NCBI GenBank assembly: GCA_016926855.1
Contig: JAFGNT010000032.1
Coordinates: 1-43,454, forward strand
Direction of reading: 5' to 3'
Source: Methanomicrobiaceae archaeon
GTDB taxonomy: Archaea; Halobacteriota; Methanomicrobia; Methanomicrobiales; Methanomicrobiaceae
Length of the DNA stretch: 43,454 nucleotides
The translations under genes and the position numbers were made by a program. Position 1 is the first letter of the stretch. Every line of letters begins with the position of its first letter. Of this stretch, positions 22,301-29,174 are shown piece by piece. Under the pieces are notes generated by a model that was given only the letters and a program-made list of their open reading frames with translations, searched no databases and had not been told where the DNA came from.

Positions 22301-22744
22301 CCATTCATAGGGGTCTTCGGGAATATTATACGGCCAGCCGGAAACAATCACCCCGTTGACCCGGATGACGTCGTTCGTTTCGAAGTCATCGCTCTTCCAG
22401 TTGCCGTTAAAGCCCCAGCCCAGCCCGGAAAGGAAGAGCTCAGCAGTCAAGGCCCGGGAGAGGTTGACGCTCTCCGGGATCGTGAGGGTATAGGAAAGCG
22501 TCTGGGGAAGGGGAATGCAGACCCGCTCCTCGATGGTCCCGGAGCATTCCGCCAGCTCCACGATTCGCCCGAGATCGGCCCCCCCGTCCCAGTCCGTGCT
22601 CCACATCCGCCCGGATTCCGGGGAATACACGGTCTCGGCAGCCGCAGCACTGCAGAGGAACAGGCACAGCAAGGGGATCATCAGGAGAACAACGGGAGAA
22701 CGTTGCTGAATGAATAAAAGAGGCGAGGACGATGGGACACGCAT
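15920..22744 (-). CDS. Giant multidomain secreted surface protein (HExxH, PKD, cohesin-like, NHL, He_PIG)
   Basis: The 2274-codon ORF opens with a signal peptide (hydrophobic residues ~17-36, then AAAAETV). Approximate order: lectin-like beta region (40-200); a region with HELYH at 397-401, a possible zincin site; beta-rich segments to ~1020; three carboxypeptidase-regulatory-like units (~1020-1270); PKD (~1275-1360); cohesin-like domain (~1365-1500); PKD (~1505-1590); about six NHL repeats (~1595-1880); PKD (~1885-1965); choice-of-anchor-U-like domain (~1965-2130); then He_PIG repeats. It stops at TAG in repeat 2 where sister repeats have the Trp codon of WTPG. Reading through would give 2793 residues ending in a PEF-CTERM anchor. 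The role is probably adhesion, envelope structure or extracellular binding and proteolysis. Domain names come from visible motifs; limits are approximate. Confidence 0.88.
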   Translation of the reverse strand: MRVPSSSPLLFIQQRSPVVLLMIPLLCLFLCSAAAAETVYSPESGRMWSTDWDGGADLGRIVELAECSGTIEERVCIPLPQTLSYTLTIPESVNLSRALTAELFLSGLGWGFNGNWKSDDFETNDVIRVNGVIVSGWPYNIPEDPYEWTFHLNPALFHTGANTIEYYAAPWEQYADVYGNTLYGGWVGVDDIRLTLEYTTAPPPELTALHFDTDLFLTGHAFTVSPEVTGESPDWEIVGISYAVTDEKGFHDFYRVLPDTGDLISTPAPGKYGKKQIEARMHARDTMTGRRVISEIITPITIYFEKGQYPHWVDDDSDGEPNWFEYWKADTAVPDIDKVTYDGAGDGYGVSDATGTYIFPLAATQHYTIPIVIASTGESFGGPGTTGVDCAAEVVAHELYHTDVRWKWQPGFEWHGLNDTDEDHVHAVTFENTSYYFDDDLPDSYEDTVSHTDSLYLTDTHGLADIKSEVYKFYGDQEYMAMRAGDSKRGVPENDWAYPGLQAGNRRTGAPMTVYPVPAGCSGACDIVSEPLPGGAGTGVSETPLDGNGNTLFDILAVGNDITVTQDGQHEIVAVLSGDRGSGPEVIAVRRNVTALSAGSHAVTAIFRGTDISSAGIDGPYTVALSWRHEYRENGPCPSFTWQTAAYASTQFEPVSAGFAGTATGAPSGTDLAAAIPLTVNVPGTYTVEGYLEDPDGQVIAHATATAACPAGAGAAVLVFDGNAIAAGHRDGIYRFTGFRILDAAGALVGRLADAGTVAITAGTYGTLQPILSDSYADAGGQLTDDGRYGVLSIMAAIDPPAAGEYFYSASLYDAENNHVQTLSGTCRVTAAGPADIPLHFSGTLIAANRVNGTFSLRSLDIYGPGGVDRRLCACTTGAYAYTEFDQPPIVITGNVTDYPVDYDGNGLYDALRIGFDVEVGNTGCSTTGCAAAFPISATLTGPGGSPISITGSTPSLERYMAHHVTLDFAGTDINGAAIDGPYGVADLVAGFSYPSVYSEPYRTAAYDYTLFEPAAVLAGRVMDGEGFPVAGATVQAFENSGLTNVAGYYRLVYGESHSGGVSVAPPASSGLEGGSEIRSVEPGTTTFCNFTLYRTASLSGTVMAENGTFLNSGFVRAKGPSEKVFTLDTWNNGSYRLSALKPGEYTVTYYPSAADLVANTTSGLRLLPGESREWNIVSYNPRALSGTVRDIAGTPVEGAKVSITDGPVIITGSYAIETDAAGSYAFPRLAPGTSTLYVEPPYGSGLAATTSTVSIALADTAVVHDIVLVPEPAVPEVMWPAIDPPEGRVPLTVAFTDRSTGYPTSWLWDFGDGTTATDQHPLHTYTEAGTYTVTLTVSNVLGSDSYAFTNCVHATDPRLVLPTGWLDPGSTGTFPLAAGDIEGAQAIRCALLYDPAVVRLDGVTAASALVDTVGSAIDTAAGRADITITFAGGMQSVGDTALLADLRFTATGSAGDATTLTAVYADQVSCGGSEGCFPGDPEVLTALTVIDGSIRLGAADPLPVPAFTAAPPAGNAPLAVTFDAAASGVLSPTGWLWDFGDGATSSLPNPSHTYTAPGMYDVSVTVTNGTGSWPFARQGCVAVSPEGAAATYVFVKSFGSEGSGSFGEAEFLYPEGIAVHPSGNLYITDPGNNRVLIVSPDGQYLGAFGSEGTGDGQFDYPRGVAADASGNVYVTDVTAHRVQVFSASGDYLGQWGGVGTAAGQLTLPGRIACDADGNLYVTELGNHRVQKFTPAGASLGMWGTFGSGDGQFTYPGGLAIDSSGNIYVAEGSTNHRLQKFDQAMNFLALWGGAGSGDGQFQFPADIAAGADGTVFVADSSNNRVQAFSADGRYLTQWGSGGSGTGQFNYPDGVEAGSDGLVYVVDNENSRIQVFQRYSPAGLAAGFAVNATAGAVPLAVQFTDTSTGAPTGWDWDFGDGASAADQNPVHVYTTPGIHTVSLAVTDGSGFDTVTETDLIVATPPPSSGEYGPDGTDPGYDGNGDAIPDWQQENVTSLHATTGDYVTLAVSPPAVFAGVTAIDNPSPADAPPATAFPAGFFSFAITGIAPGGSTTVELFLPASMVTDAYYKFGPAPDDPVPHWYPFPYDGTTGAEIAGSVMTLHLVDGGRGDSDLLADGEIADPGAPAQVTNRPPELDPVGNKNVNEGELLEFTVTATDPDTGDVLSYSALNLPDGATFTAQTFSWTPGYDAAGIFENIVFEVSDGDFTDSETISITVAEVNRAPELDPIGNQNAHEGDLLEFTISATDPDAGDVLSYSASNLPAGATFVGQTFS

Positions 22745-22839
22745 GATCGAGGGTGACTATCCATAGATAATAAGGATATGCGAGGCGCATATGATCGACA
22801 GATGCCGGTATGCGCGCGAATACCGGTATGGCGTGAATA

Positions 22840-25800
22840 TTACGGGGAAATCCTGAACCCGCCGGCCGGCACCGTCATCACGAACCGGGCCCCCTTGCCG
22901 AACTCCCCGGTCTCGGCGATCGTAATGCCGGTGATGGCAAGGATTTCCCTCGTGAGAAACAGCCCGAGGCCCGTGTGTTTTCCATAGCCCCGCTCGAAGA
23001 TCTTCTCTTTTTCGCCCGCGGGAATGCCGATGCCGTCGTCCTCGACGATGACGGCAAGGCCGTCCCCTGCAGGCTCGCAGCGAACCGTGATCGTCGTTGT
23101 ATGCTCCCCGTGCCGGATGGCATTATCGAAGAGGTTTGAAAACACCCGCTGGAGCATCGGGTCGGCAAAGACCGCAATGCCGTCGCAGGTGCAGGAGAAC
23201 CGGACCCCTTTCCCGTCGGCCGTTGCGACAATATCGCCGATGGAAAACCATGCCGGCGCTTTCACCCCCAGCTCCTGGTAGGTGCGGGCAAACTCGATCT
23301 GGCTGACAATCCTGCGCACGGCATCGTCGATCTTTGCGAGCATGCCGGCGATCTCAGGCACCGGATTGCTCCGGGCGATAATTTCGGCATACCCCTGGAT
23401 CACCGCCAGCTGGTTGCCCATGTCATGCCGGGTGATGCTGTTGAGGAGGTTGAGCTTCCGGTTTGCCTCCCGTATCGCGTGCTCCATCATCTTCCGTTCA
23501 GAGATGTCGCGGTCGATCCCGCGGTAGCCGACCAGCGACCCGTCCGGCGCAAGGTGGGGAACGCCGCTTGTTTCGAGGACGACGACAGACCCGTCCTTGT
23601 GGATGCAGCGGTTTTCCATGAGGGTAATCGGCCGCCGGAGCCCGGCATGCCGTGCAAATGCCGAAGCGATACGCTTTGCCTCGTCGGGCGGCATGATGGC
23701 GAACGCGGATCTGCCGATCAGTTCCTCCGGGCCGTACCCGAGGATAGCGCGGACGTTCGGGCTTGCGTAGGTGTAGGTGCCGGACGCATCCACTTCCCAG
23801 ATAACGTCGCTCGTCGTTTCCACCAGCGCCCGGAACTTCTCCTCGCTCTCCCGGAGCCGGTCCCGGCTCAGCGCGAGTTCCTCCAGCTGAGAGCGGAGCT
23901 CCTCTTCGGATGCGGCAAGATCCTCGTATGCCGATTGCAGGGCGTTTTCCGTCTGTTTCCGCTGGCTGATATCGCGGAACACGACCATGATGGCGGGCCG
24001 CCCGTCATACCGGGTGGCGGTTGCCATGGCCTCGACATCGACAGCCGACCCGTCGAGGCGGAGAAACTGCTCCTCGAGCGGGGAGGCGATCTGTTCCGGG
24101 GACCCAAGGACCTGCCGGACCCGTTCGGCAACCAGCCCGCGGAACGCGGGATGGACGAAGTCGATAAGGGACCGGCCGCACAGGTCCGACCCCGATGCAG
24201 CCCCGGCAAGCCTCGCGGCGGCATCGTTGGCGAGCACGATTGCCCCGTCCTGGTGGACGACGACGGCATCAAAGGAGCTGGCAATCAGCCTGCGGAACCG
24301 CTCCTCGCTCTCCCTGATGGCAATCTCCGTCTTCTTCAGGTCGGAGATGTCCATCGCAACACTCATGATGACATCGCGGTCGTTCCACCGGGTGATCTTT
24401 GTCATCACGTGCAGGGGGAAGGACGAGCCGTCTTTCCTGAAATGCTCGACGTCAAAGGAGGCCTCGCCGGTTCGTTGCAGCTCTTCGACCCGCCGGGCGA
24501 TCAGCACTTCGCTTGCCGGCACATCGAGCTGGTGCAGGTTGAGCGCCATGAACTCCTCCTTCGTCCACCCGTGCAGGTCGAATGTCCGCTGGTTTGCGTA
24601 GAGCATCTCGCCCTCCGGCGTATGGACCACCACGGAGGCGGGGCTGATATCGTTTAAAGCGGCAAGCAGCGTGGCCTGCTGCTGCGCTTCCCGAATCGCG
24701 GTGACATCGTGAAAGATCCCTTCCACGCCCGCCACCGTCCCGTCCGGCGTGGAATAATAATGGCTGCTGGTCGAGACGATGATCGGCGTGCCGTCGGCCT
24801 TTTTCAGGACGACGTCATAATCGGTGACGGATCCCTTCGCTTCCAGTTCGGAGAGGAACGCCTGCCGCCGTTCGGGATACATCCAGAAACAGCCGGCAGG
24901 TTTCCCGATGCAGTCGCCGAGGGAGGGGTACCCGAGAGTGGCGGCAAAGCTCGGGCTTGCCATGATCAGGTTCCCGGACCGGTCGCTCCGGTAAAAGACA
25001 TCCTGGATGCTGTCGATGATGGTCCGGTACCGCTCCTCGCTTTCACGCAGCGCGTCCTCGGCAGCTTTCTGGTCCGTGATGTCCCGGATCGTGCCGATGA
25101 CGATCGGCCTGCCGTTCGGGCCGGTGGTATACATCGTCCGGTCCTCGAACCACCGGTACATTCCGTCGTTTCGGAGCATCCGGAAGGTGTCCGGGGATGC
25201 CACCCTTCTCTCCCTGAAATGCTCTCCGATGTGGCGGACCAGGGTTTCGACATCGCCCGGGTGAACGTACCGGGTAAAGCTCGTGCCCTCGATCTCCTCC
25301 GGCAGGTACCCGAGCTGCTCGTGTACCTGGGGGCTTGCATAGAGGACGGTCCCGTCAAGGGCGAGAGAAAAAATGATGTCGTGATTGACCTCCACGAGCG
25401 TCCGGTATTTCTCTTCGCTCTCGCAGATCCGCTGGTCGCTCAGGACGAGATCCTCGTAATGGCGGCGGAGTTCCGCCTGCGATGCCGCGAGCTGTTCGTA
25501 CGCGGCATGGAGCTCGTCCTCGGCCATTTTGCGGTCAGTAATCTCGCGTATCGATTCGATGGCCCCGACACGCTCGCCCTGCCGGTTGTAGAGCGGGCCT
25601 GCCTTGGCAAGAACGGCGATCCGGGTCCCTTTTGGGTGCGGAAGGTTGGTCTCTGCCGTAAGGGTGTCCGGTGTTCTCGTGATGCGGGAGTAAAACCGGG
25701 AGACCGTCTCGTCGGATTCGGCGAGCAGGTCGATGAGGATCGGCCGCCGCGTCCCGTAGAACGGGATCGCGTACTCATAGTCCCCTTTTCCGATCATCGA

Positions 25801-26331
25801 TTCCGCAGAAAACCCGGTCATCTCCTCGATGGCGCGGTTCCATGCGATGATGATGCCGTCGCGGTCGATCGCGAACGTGGCGTCCGGGAGAAAGTCGATA
25901 ATATCGGCAAGCCGTTTTTCCGATTCGATGCGGGAGCGCTCGGCACGGCTCCGCTTCACCGCCTGCCGGATCTTGTGCCCGAGCTCGGCGAACTGGGATT
26001 TCGGGTCGCCGCCTTTCTGGATGTAGAAGTCCGCGCCGCTGTTGATGGCTTCGATCACGACCTCTTCCCGGCCCCGGCCGGTAAAGAGGATGAACGGAAT
26101 GCCGTTGCCCGAACGTCGCACCTGCTGCAGAAATTCGATGCCGTCCATGTCGGGCATCAGGTAATCGGAGATGATGGCATCATACTGCTCCGTGGGAATG
26201 CAGGTGAGAGCTTCCGTGGCCGAAGTCAGGGTGTCGACGGCAAACGTGCCTTCTTTTTCCAGGAAGAGTCTGGCGATATCAAGAAGGGCGGGTTCGTCAT
26301 CGACATAGAGAACGCGTATGGTGTCCGGCAT
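22840..26331 (-). CDS. Hybrid sensor histidine kinase: REC, six PAS, kinase
   Basis: A 1163-residue soluble signalling protein. The N-terminal receiver (residues ~4-118) shows VLYVDDEPALLD and the phospho-acceptor Asp in IISDYLMPDMDG. Six PAS domains follow, recognisable by their openings (FLPDATFAID, EVNHDIIFSL, DSIQDVFYRS, ALNDISPASVVVH, ASSFDAVVVH, ETTSDVIWEV) and closing IRDITD/RDISERK segments. The kinase part has an H-box-like RHDMGNQL, an N-box FSNLFDNAIRHG, and G-boxes DDGIGIP and TGLGLFL. There is no membrane segment, so it senses cytosolic or diffusible cues, possibly redox or gas through PAS cofactors. The ATG at 26331 opens the receiver; the 142 codons upstream in frame are rejected. 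No partner regulator gene adjoins it. Confidence 0.93.
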   Translation of the reverse strand: MPDTIRVLYVDDEPALLDIARLFLEKEGTFAVDTLTSATEALTCIPTEQYDAIISDYLMPDMDGIEFLQQVRRSGNGIPFILFTGRGREEVVIEAINSGADFYIQKGGDPKSQFAELGHKIRQAVKRSRAERSRIESEKRLADIIDFLPDATFAIDRDGIIIAWNRAIEEMTGFSAESMIGKGDYEYAIPFYGTRRPILIDLLAESDETVSRFYSRITRTPDTLTAETNLPHPKGTRIAVLAKAGPLYNRQGERVGAIESIREITDRKMAEDELHAAYEQLAASQAELRRHYEDLVLSDQRICESEEKYRTLVEVNHDIIFSLALDGTVLYASPQVHEQLGYLPEEIEGTSFTRYVHPGDVETLVRHIGEHFRERRVASPDTFRMLRNDGMYRWFEDRTMYTTGPNGRPIVIGTIRDITDQKAAEDALRESEERYRTIIDSIQDVFYRSDRSGNLIMASPSFAATLGYPSLGDCIGKPAGCFWMYPERRQAFLSELEAKGSVTDYDVVLKKADGTPIIVSTSSHYYSTPDGTVAGVEGIFHDVTAIREAQQQATLLAALNDISPASVVVHTPEGEMLYANQRTFDLHGWTKEEFMALNLHQLDVPASEVLIARRVEELQRTGEASFDVEHFRKDGSSFPLHVMTKITRWNDRDVIMSVAMDISDLKKTEIAIRESEERFRRLIASSFDAVVVHQDGAIVLANDAAARLAGAASGSDLCGRSLIDFVHPAFRGLVAERVRQVLGSPEQIASPLEEQFLRLDGSAVDVEAMATATRYDGRPAIMVVFRDISQRKQTENALQSAYEDLAASEEELRSQLEELALSRDRLRESEEKFRALVETTSDVIWEVDASGTYTYASPNVRAILGYGPEELIGRSAFAIMPPDEAKRIASAFARHAGLRRPITLMENRCIHKDGSVVVLETSGVPHLAPDGSLVGYRGIDRDISERKMMEHAIREANRKLNLLNSITRHDMGNQLAVIQGYAEIIARSNPVPEIAGMLAKIDDAVRRIVSQIEFARTYQELGVKAPAWFSIGDIVATADGKGVRFSCTCDGIAVFADPMLQRVFSNLFDNAIRHGEHTTTITVRCEPAGDGLAVIVEDDGIGIPAGEKEKIFERGYGKHTGLGLFLTREILAITGITIAETGEFGKGARFVMTVPAGGFRISP

Positions 26332-26473
26332 TACCCACACGTCCTTGCCAAACGCCGTTTCTCTGCGGGCACGATCATCGTATGTCCGGTGATGGTATAA
26401 AGGGAGAGAGTGCTTCCCTGTCTTCCGGAATGATATGCGTATGGGAGAAAACGCTGTATGAGCACATTGTAGC

Positions 26474-26670
26474 CCCTGCCTTGCTGAATATGGTGCACCG
26501 TACTTTGTTGCGGGGATGTTTTGGTGGCTGGCTAGTGTAGTGCCATCAAGACCTGTCCCCGGGGGGAGAGAGCAGAAATTGAGAGCGTTTTTGTCCGGGA
26601 TTGCACGGATGCCCGATACCGCACCCGGACCCCTGCCTGAGATCAATGTGGTTCTGATCATAAAAAAAAT
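26474..26670 (+). repeat. Dispersed ~200-bp repeat, copy 2
   Basis: Same-orientation match to bases 1-198. Shared blocks include CTTGCTGAATATGGTGCACC, a CCATCAAGACCTGTCCC core, GCAGAAATTGAGAGCG and the closing GGTTCTGAT plus A-run. Differences include a stop codon relative to copy 1 in the frame starting at the shared ATG. This copy lies upstream of the sensor kinase gene and near a transposase remnant. Confidence 0.8.
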
Positions 26671-26992
26671 CAGGTGATTAGGTAACGTCCACCACCAGGC
26701 CATACATCCTGGACGATGCTTACTGAAAACCGTTTCTCCTCGTTTCAGGATCCTCACAACGATAGTTTTACCCCCTGCTCCTCTCCCTCTCTTTCCTTTC
26801 CTCTCCCCCGAAATACGCTACATCTGCCGCTAGCTCTCCTTTCATGATCGCATCTGTCCGGGCAAAGCTGTTTTACGAGAACACTCCCTTAAGATATCGT
26901 AAGCCCTCACTGTGGTTTTGTAGCTCAGATGTTTATCCCGTGAGGCTTTCCCTGGCTGTAACTGATAATTCGAATAACGTGATGAGGGAGAG
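26671..26992. other. Gene-free stretch with polypyrimidine tract
   Basis: No convincing gene is visible between the second repeat copy and the transposase remnant. The forward strand has a 39-base C/T tract at 26771-26809 interrupted by a single G. A tRNA-like GTAGCTCAG at 26920-26928 and a TTCGAAT at 26969-26975 do not form a tRNA (see rejected items). With the repeat and the remnant, the interval 26.4-27.2 kb looks like an old insertion site. Confidence 0.5.
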
Positions 26993-27214
26993 TCACTGAG
27001 AGGGTGCGATTCGGAGAGATGAGAATTTTGTTCCCTGCAGTGGCCGGAGGTCCTTCCGACACTCCTTACATCTTACCCTGTTTCTCCCCATGAAATAGAA
27101 TTCTGAGGAATCACAGAAGTGATATAGTGTGGGTCCTCCCTTTTTCCGATAGTCAGGGGCAATCCGATCACCGGATACGAGCCTCCCGATCTCCCGAAAA
27201 TCCATACGGTCCAT
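26993..27214 (-). pseudogene. Truncated transposase N-terminus (IS1595-like zinc ribbon)
   Basis: A 73-codon fragment begins at ATG 27214 behind GGAAGG. It contains a segment like the zinc-ribbon start of IS1595/ISXO2-type transposases: YHFCDSSEFYFMGRNRVRC followed by KECRKDLRPLQGTKFSS. The pattern C...CKxCRxDxxPxxGTxF is retained, but the first Cys pair is reduced (FCDSS instead of CPxC). The ORF ends straight afterwards, with no DDE catalytic domain nearby. It is therefore a dead remnant; another small zinc-ribbon protein is a less likely reading. No clear terminal repeats were found. Confidence 0.55.
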
Positions 27215-27309
27215 TGATCCTTCCCTGACGAAAGGTGAGTGGTGGATCTTACACAAGTACCTGATTGTAAATACCAGGCGTCGCAGACCCCGGTTTACCG
27301 GCGCACGAT

Positions 27310-27331
27310 TATATTACGATTGTGTAATATA
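27310..27331. promoter_or_regulatory. Inverted repeat upstream of the DUF1538-PII operon
   Basis: TATATTAC, a 6-base spacer and GTAATATA form a perfect 8-bp inverted repeat about 83 bases before the first DUF1538 ATG. The arms are AT-rich in a GC-rich context and overlap a TATA-like ATTATATTA. The element may be both promoter core and binding site of a dimeric repressor or activator. The regulator is unknown. Confidence 0.6.
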
Positions 27332-27413
27332 GGGTTTCCGACAAAAATGACAAGCATTCCCGCAGGGGAGGCTGGCGTGGCAGGGACGGCCGGAGAGCGC
27401 CGGAAGGACGCAT

Positions 27414-28109
27414 ATGATAGCTGATTTCAGGGAAACATGGATGGAGGTTGTCAAGGCGATCACCCCGATTGTCGTGGTCATCCTGATCATCGAGATCGGC
27501 TTCATCGGCATCTCCGCACCGGCGCTCGCCGAGTTTCTCATCGGGACGCTGATGGTCGCCGTCGGGTTCGTCTTCTTTCTGCTGGGGGTCAACGCGGGCC
27601 TGCTGCCCATGGGAAAGGTTATCGGGTCCGAGATCCCGAAACGGGGCTCTCTGGCCTTCGTGGTCGTCATCGCGTTCGTCTTCGGGTTCTTTGCCACCGT
27701 CGCCGAACCTGATGTCCGGGTTTTGACCGGGATGATCGATGCCGCATCCAACGGCGCGATCGCCGATGACCTGCTCATCGGTGCGATCGGGATCGGCGTC
27801 GGCTTCTTTGTCGCGATGGCCCTGCTCCGGATATTCGCCGGTATCCCCATCGCCTACCTGTTTGCGCTGGGGTACGCCGCCGTTTTAATTTTGGCAACAC
27901 AAACGCCCCCCCGGTTTCTCGCGATAGCCTTCGATGCCGGTGGGGTCACCACGGGGCCGCTCACCGTCCCGTTCATCCTTGCGATTGGGATTGGCGTCAG
28001 TTCGGTCCTCGGCGGCCGATCGCAGCTCACCGACGGGTTCGGGCTCATCGGGCTCGCCTCCATCGGCCCGATCCTCGGTGTGATGGCGATGGGGGTGCTC
28101 GCGGGGTGA
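27414..28109 (+). CDS. DUF1538 membrane protein, first copy
   Basis: A 231-residue, strongly hydrophobic protein with about six or seven membrane helices. The DUF1538 signature is visible: a VAEPDVRVL segment after the third helix and, near residues 155-175, FLAIAFDAGGVTTGPLTVPF, with the conserved Asp-Gly-Gly and Thr-Gly-Pro. The family has no established biochemical role; the re-entrant-looking DAGG-TGP loop suggests a channel or transporter. The start follows GGAAGG at 6-base spacing. Its stop overlaps the next gene's GTG by GTGA, so the two DUF1538 proteins are made together and may form a heterodimer, like the two halves of longer fused members. Confidence 0.85.
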   Translation: MIADFRETWMEVVKAITPIVVVILIIEIGFIGISAPALAEFLIGTLMVAVGFVFFLLGVNAGLLPMGKVIGSEIPKRGSLAFVVVIAFVFGFFATVAEPDVRVLTGMIDAASNGAIADDLLIGAIGIGVGFFVAMALLRIFAGIPIAYLFALGYAAVLILATQTPPRFLAIAFDAGGVTTGPLTVPFILAIGIGVSSVLGGRSQLTDGFGLIGLASIGPILGVMAMGVLAG

Positions 28110-28846
28110 CCGGAACAGGCGTGCTCACCGGGCTGGACACTATCATCATAGAAGTCTCGCTCGCGCTGATCCCGCTGGCCGTCTTCTTCTTCGGGTTCCA
28201 GTACTTCTGTCTCCGGTTGCCGCAGAGCTATGTCGTCAATCTCATCAGGGGAATCGTGTTCACCTTTGCCGGTATGGTCCTGTTCCTGCAGGGGGTCCAT
28301 GTGGCGTTTCTCCCGGCCGGACAACAGATCGGGGCGTACTTCGGGAGCATGGAAAGCCGGTGGCTGATCATCCCGTTCGGGTTCCTCGTCGGGTTCCTTG
28401 CCACGTTCGCCGAGCCTGCGGTGCGGATCCTCTGCGCCCAGGTCGAAGAGGCCTCGGCCGGGTTTATCCGCGGGTCCCTCCTGCTGGTTGTCCTCTCGGC
28501 AGGGGTTGCCGGGTTTGTGGCATTCGGGATGGCCCGGCTGGTCTATACGATCCCGTTTCTGCCGGTGATGGCAGCCGGGTACTGCGGTGCGATCCTCCTG
28601 CTGCCCTTTGCCGACCGGGATTTCATCGCGATCGCCTTTGATTCGGGAGGTGTGGCGACCGGCCCGATGGCGGTGACATTTTTAATGTCGCTTTCGGTGG
28701 GGGCCTCGGCCGTCATTGAGGGCCGGGATCCGGTGATTGACGGGTTCGGGCTGATCGCCCTCATCGCGCTCGCACCGATTTTGGCCGTGCTTGTTTTGAG
28801 CGTCATTATCCGTGGTAAGAGAAGGTGGAAGAACCATGCTGTGTGA
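28106..28846 (+). CDS. DUF1538 membrane protein, second copy
   Basis: A 246-residue paralogue of the preceding protein with about seven hydrophobic helices. It carries the same two signature regions: TFAEPAVRILCAQVEEA, and DFIAIAFDSGGVATGPMAVTF near residues 171-191. It starts at GTG overlapping the previous stop and ends 11 bases inside the PII-like gene. The pair of tandem half-length proteins plus a PII-like regulator implies a membrane complex gated by a small-molecule or nucleotide sensor; this is inference from operon structure. Substrate unknown. Confidence 0.85.
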   Translation: MTGTGVLTGLDTIIIEVSLALIPLAVFFFGFQYFCLRLPQSYVVNLIRGIVFTFAGMVLFLQGVHVAFLPAGQQIGAYFGSMESRWLIIPFGFLVGFLATFAEPAVRILCAQVEEASAGFIRGSLLLVVLSAGVAGFVAFGMARLVYTIPFLPVMAAGYCGAILLLPFADRDFIAIAFDSGGVATGPMAVTFLMSLSVGASAVIEGRDPVIDGFGLIALIALAPILAVLVLSVIIRGKRRWKNHAV

Positions 28847-29174
28847 AGGTTGTAAAGAACTGATTGTGACCATCGTCAACCGGGGCTGGGCTGATGTGGT
28901 GGTCAGGGCCTCCCGCGAGGCGGGCGCCGAAGGGGGTACGATCCTGCTGGGGCGCGGAACCGGCATCCACGAGATGCAGAGCCTCTTCGGCATACCGATC
29001 GAACCGGAGAAAGAGATTGTCCTGACCGTTGTTGACCCGGGCATAACGATGCATGTCCTGGAGACCATCAACAGGGATATGGATCTCGACACGCCGGGAC
29101 GGGGCATCGCCTTTGTCATCCCGCTGACCCGGGTCGCCGGCCGCGCCCATAAATTCGAAACCCCATCGCGCTGA
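28836..29174 (+). CDS. PII-like signalling protein
   Basis: A 112-residue protein with the ferredoxin-like beta-alpha-beta repeat of the PII superfamily. It begins with KELIVTIVNRGWADVVVRASREAGAEGGTI in two conserved strand-helix pieces, and closes with PGRGIAFVIPLTRVAG, corresponding to the GDGKIFVxPV nucleotide-site strand of GlnB/GlnK. The T-loop is short, about ten residues after the GRG triplet, and lacks the uridylylated Tyr of classical PII, so it is a PII-like variant and not GlnK. The ATG at 28836 sits 11 bases before the end of the upstream DUF1538 gene. It is the probable regulator of the two membrane proteins. Its ligand (ADP/ATP or other) is unknown. Confidence 0.83.
   Translation: MLCEGCKELIVTIVNRGWADVVVRASREAGAEGGTILLGRGTGIHEMQSLFGIPIEPEKEIVLTVVDPGITMHVLETINRDMDLDTPGRGIAFVIPLTRVAGRAHKFETPSR

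Noticed and set aside
16040-22717. Long forward-strand open frames (416-514 codons) opposite the surface protein
   Set aside because: Low-complexity Arg/Gly/Val-rich translations with no domain; they mirror GC-rich third positions of the true reverse-strand gene.
24709-26400. 563-codon forward frame opposite the sensor kinase
   Set aside because: Shadow of the PAS and receiver coding sequence on the reverse strand; no family features.
26332-26757. Upstream extension of the sensor kinase frame (142 extra codons)
   Set aside because: It runs through the dispersed repeat, lacks recognisable sequence, and the receiver domain starts cleanly at the ATG at 26331.
26914-26985. tRNA-like sequence with GTAGCTCAG and TTCGAAT
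   Set aside because: Spacing is nearly right, but the acceptor, D and T stems do not pair (GATAA against AACGT for the T stem), and no anticodon stem forms.
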